Notes under the pieces: generated by a model
The model's input: the letters and a program-made list of their open reading frames with translations, nothing else
Told to the model about the DNA's origin: nothing
Database searches by the model: none
Shown: piece by piece, positions 62,242 through 64,000 of the stretch
Position numbering within the stretch: position 1 is the first letter of the stretch
How the letters are laid out: each line of letters starts with the position of its first letter
Assembly: GCA_945883115.1 (NCBI GenBank)
Contig: CAMCXA010000002.1
Coordinates: 38,232 to 102,231 of the forward strand
Length of the DNA stretch: 64,000 nt
Source of the DNA: Alsobacter soli
Lineage (GTDB): Bacteria; Pseudomonadota; Alphaproteobacteria; Rhizobiales; Beijerinckiaceae
Direction: 5' to 3'
Translations under genes and position numbers: made by a program

Positions 62242-63186
62242 TCACTCCTCAGCAGGGGGCTCTTCGCCACCGCCGCTGTCATCGCTACCTCCGCCATCGT
62301 CCTCGCCGCCACCGTCTTCACCGCTGTCATCGCCAGCATCCGCTGTGTCTGAATCTTCATCCGCATCATCGATGCCATCGCCGTCATCGTCAATATCCTG
62401 CTCGTCGGTAGTGCCGTCATTATCGTCGTCATTATCGTCCGCATCCGGAGTGCCGTCATAGTCTTGGTCTTCTTCGGCCGCATCATCGATGCCGTCATTT
62501 CCCTCGTCAGTGTCCTCGCCATCGGGAATTCCGTCATTATCGTCGTCGATGTCCTGTGTGTCGGGAGTGCCATCATCATCCATATCGTCATCGGCGTATT
62601 CTTCTTGAAAAGATTTTGACTCGATCGTGGTGCTGATCGTTGTCCATGACGACGAATAGGACTGCGTAATGTAATTAGAATTATAAGAATAATAATCCGC
62701 GTAGCTAAATCCGTAGCCGCTTGTCCAACTTGTCCAGCGACCGACGGTGGCCAGATCGACTGCCAAACTGAAAAGATCCCATGCCACTTTGGATTGCTTG
62801 TATTGCCTTTTGCCAGCCCGATAATATGAAATCTTTGCCTCAGGCCGATTGTTTTTTGCCCAGTATGCTAAAATTTCGTCCATCTCGATTGGTGATCTGA
62901 ACTTTCGATCATGAACCTGATCAATTACGTCACCAGGCACGAACCCCTCTCTTGCTGCAAGGCCGTTCGGCTCAACAGAGACAACGACAACGCCCCGCCT
63001 CGCGCGGGTTGAGAGATTAAATGCCGTCCTGACGGCCTGATCGATCGGCATCACAACAGCTCGCAACCCCCTTGAAACGTAAGGTTTCGGCAATTTCGGC
63101 AAATCGCCCGCATAGGCCCAATTTAATGTGAGACCGTGAAGTAAAAACGATAATACTATTATCAACCTATATAGGTTAAACTTCAT
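62242..63186 (-). CDS. Secreted PDZ-domain protein with acidic thrombospondin-type-3-like repeats
   Basis: This 314-residue protein has a signal peptide (MKFNLYRLIIVLSFLLHGL to YAG), a PDZ domain (~residues 50-125; GVVVVSVEPNGLAAREGF and GDVIDQVHDR) and then a Ser/Tyr-rich stretch. About 110 C-terminal residues consist of DxDxDG-type repeats (such as DDDNDGIPD and DDDGDGIDDAD), ending in an acidic/Gly tail. The repeats are typical calcium-binding loops. No protease domain is present, so it is a scaffold or surface protein. ATG 63186 is preferred. Confidence 0.78.
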   Translation of the reverse strand: MKFNLYRLIIVLSFLLHGLTLNWAYAGDLPKLPKPYVSRGLRAVVMPIDQAVRTAFNLSTRARRGVVVVSVEPNGLAAREGFVPGDVIDQVHDRKFRSPIEMDEILAYWAKNNRPEAKISYYRAGKRQYKQSKVAWDLFSLAVDLATVGRWTSWTSGYGFSYADYYSYNSNYITQSYSSSWTTISTTIESKSFQEEYADDDMDDDGTPDTQDIDDDNDGIPDGEDTDEGNDGIDDAAEEDQDYDGTPDADDNDDDNDGTTDEQDIDDDGDGIDDADEDSDTADAGDDSGEDGGGEDDGGGSDDSGGGEEPPAEE

Positions 63187-63586
63187 GGCATTAACTCTCA
63201 CCAATACTTTGAAAACACATTACATAAAATATTAGTAAAATTGGAAATGTCAAATCGTGCCGAAACACCAGCCACAAATTGCTCAAGTAACTTGCTTTGA
63301 ATACTTGGAAGAAGCCGGCTCTTTCGCCTTTGCCTAACCATGTGATATAAATAGCTTTTTTCTGCTATCTATGTCAGCCCCCTAAATTTTTACAAGTTCG
63401 ACGTCGGTCATGGTTGAGATGATCTAAAACTGTCGTTTAACACGACATTCTCGATAACTTGGCTTTTGAATGTAGTGACACTAAAATGAGATCGTGATTT
63501 GATCTATGCTTTAGTCTGTCAATCATTTGCAAATTTATTTAAAAATCCACACTACAATGATCCATGGGTAGGCATGCTGACAGCAT
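63187..63586. other. AT-rich intergenic stretch
   Basis: About 400 bp with no supported gene. It should hold the promoter of the minus-strand PDZ protein near 63190-63250. No hairpin with a T run, repeat or RNA gene was recognised. Confidence 0.5.
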
Positions 63587-64000
63587 TCATTCTTCCGCCA
63601 AAATCTGTATTGACTGCGCACTTACTAAGTATTTTTCAGCTAATTCGTAGCAAAATGTGATTTGATGATCACTCGCAAACCAAAAGGCGTTTTCCTCATC
63701 GCAGTTTTTGACAACGACAGAGATATCGTTCGGAATTTTAAAAGTACCTTCGATTTCATCGACCACGTCGTCGATTATTCCTGCAGCTTTTAGTAAACCC
63801 GCTACTTTAAGATGCTTTTTATTGGGCTTCTCGTATTCAATGGAGATCTGGGCTGTCTGACTTTCCTCGTCCGAAACATAGTGAACTTCGATCGTCTTTT
63901 TCCATGAATTTAAGGTGCTCTCCCATTCATAAGCGCACGCTTCTTGCCGATGATCCGGCATATCTGCGTTATCCGCCGTTTCCTTAAATCCTTCCGGATC
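63587..64000 (-). CDS. DUF4344-like protein, 5' end beyond the window
   Basis: The frame is open from base 64000 to a stop at 63587, giving at least 137 residues; the methionine at 63961 is probably internal. The stretch KNCDEENAFWFASDHQITFCYEL matches the beginning of DUF4344 putative metallopeptidases, here split as NCDEENAFWF and ITFCYEL. The HExxH zinc site expected further on is absent, because the protein stops 15 residues after CYEL. It may be a truncated or non-catalytic member. Confidence 0.6.
   Translation of the reverse strand, partial: DPEGFKETADNADMPDHRQEACAYEWESTLNSWKKTIEVHYVSDEESQTAQISIEYEKPNKKHLKVAGLLKAAGIIDDVVDEIEGTFKIPNDISVVVKNCDEENAFWFASDHQITFCYELAEKYLVSAQSIQILAEE

Noticed and set aside
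62260..62590. Low-complexity tandem sequence that could suggest a CRISPR or minisatellite
   Set aside because: It is the in-frame coding sequence of DxDxDG repeats. There are no uniform repeats and spacers, and no cas genes are present.
62226..62591. 121-codon Thr/Met-rich ORF
   Set aside because: It is another reading frame of the Asp-codon repeats in the PDZ protein gene.

Overview
The window looks like a chromosomal segment of a heterotrophic alphaproteobacterium, probably aquatic. The evidence is a proteorhodopsin with its retinal pathway, several ABC-transporter-linked catabolic operons, RpiR, SorC and GlxA regulators, and an IS3-type element of a kind common in this class. No rRNA, tRNA or CRISPR array was seen. 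Genes are dense, and 4-bp ATGA or TTGA overlaps are frequent from 7 to 56 kb. The last ~6 kb is looser, more AT-rich and dominated by secreted proteins of unknown function.

Layout. (1) 1-11.6 kb: a flavin monooxygenase (cut by the window edge) and an RpiR regulator face a taurine/NMT1-type ABC transporter. A VOC-like protein, a TIM-barrel-like protein, an SDR, two Gfo/Idh/MocA dehydrogenases and an amidohydrolase follow. This looks like uptake and stepwise oxidation of an unidentified polyhydroxylated or amide compound. (2) 12.0-19.5 kb: proteorhodopsin behind its own promoter and terminator, then crtE-crtI-crtB-crtY-blh-fni, which make beta-carotene and cleave it to retinal. No crtZ or crtW is present, and the opsin has Phe at the carotenoid fenestration position, so retinal is probably the only chromophore. 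(3) 20.4-28.2 kb: eight minus-strand genes, mostly overlapping: glycerol-1-phosphate-dehydrogenase-like, FGGY kinase, SorC regulator, E1 alpha, E1 beta, a free-standing lipoyl domain, class II aldolase and a LipL-like lipoyl transferase. No E2 acyltransferase or E3 is present. I do not recognise this as a described pathway.

(4) 30-52 kb: a large catabolic region in four operons. A Pot-type ABC transporter, ALDH, a two-component flavin monooxygenase (LLM enzyme plus reductase), RidA and an alpha/beta hydrolase could import and open a nitrogenous substrate. The CoA-transferase, FAS1-type hydratase, CitE-like lyase, acyl-CoA dehydrogenase and MmgE/PrpD set matches the families of the itaconate/citramalyl-CoA route to acetyl-CoA and pyruvate. 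The same TTTCGTCA motif lies in both divergent promoter regions (35.1 and 44.2 kb), suggesting that the GlxA/AraC regulator controls both. (5) 52-56.4 kb: a PhoH-like ATPase and a PhnDCE-type transporter. (6) 56.4-58.5 kb: an IS3-family element with a frameshifted transposase, plus a detached 39-bp IS end. (7) 58.6-64 kb: secreted proteins of unknown function, including a DUF4424 protein, a PDZ protein with an acidic calcium-binding-type repeat tail, and a DUF4344-like fragment.
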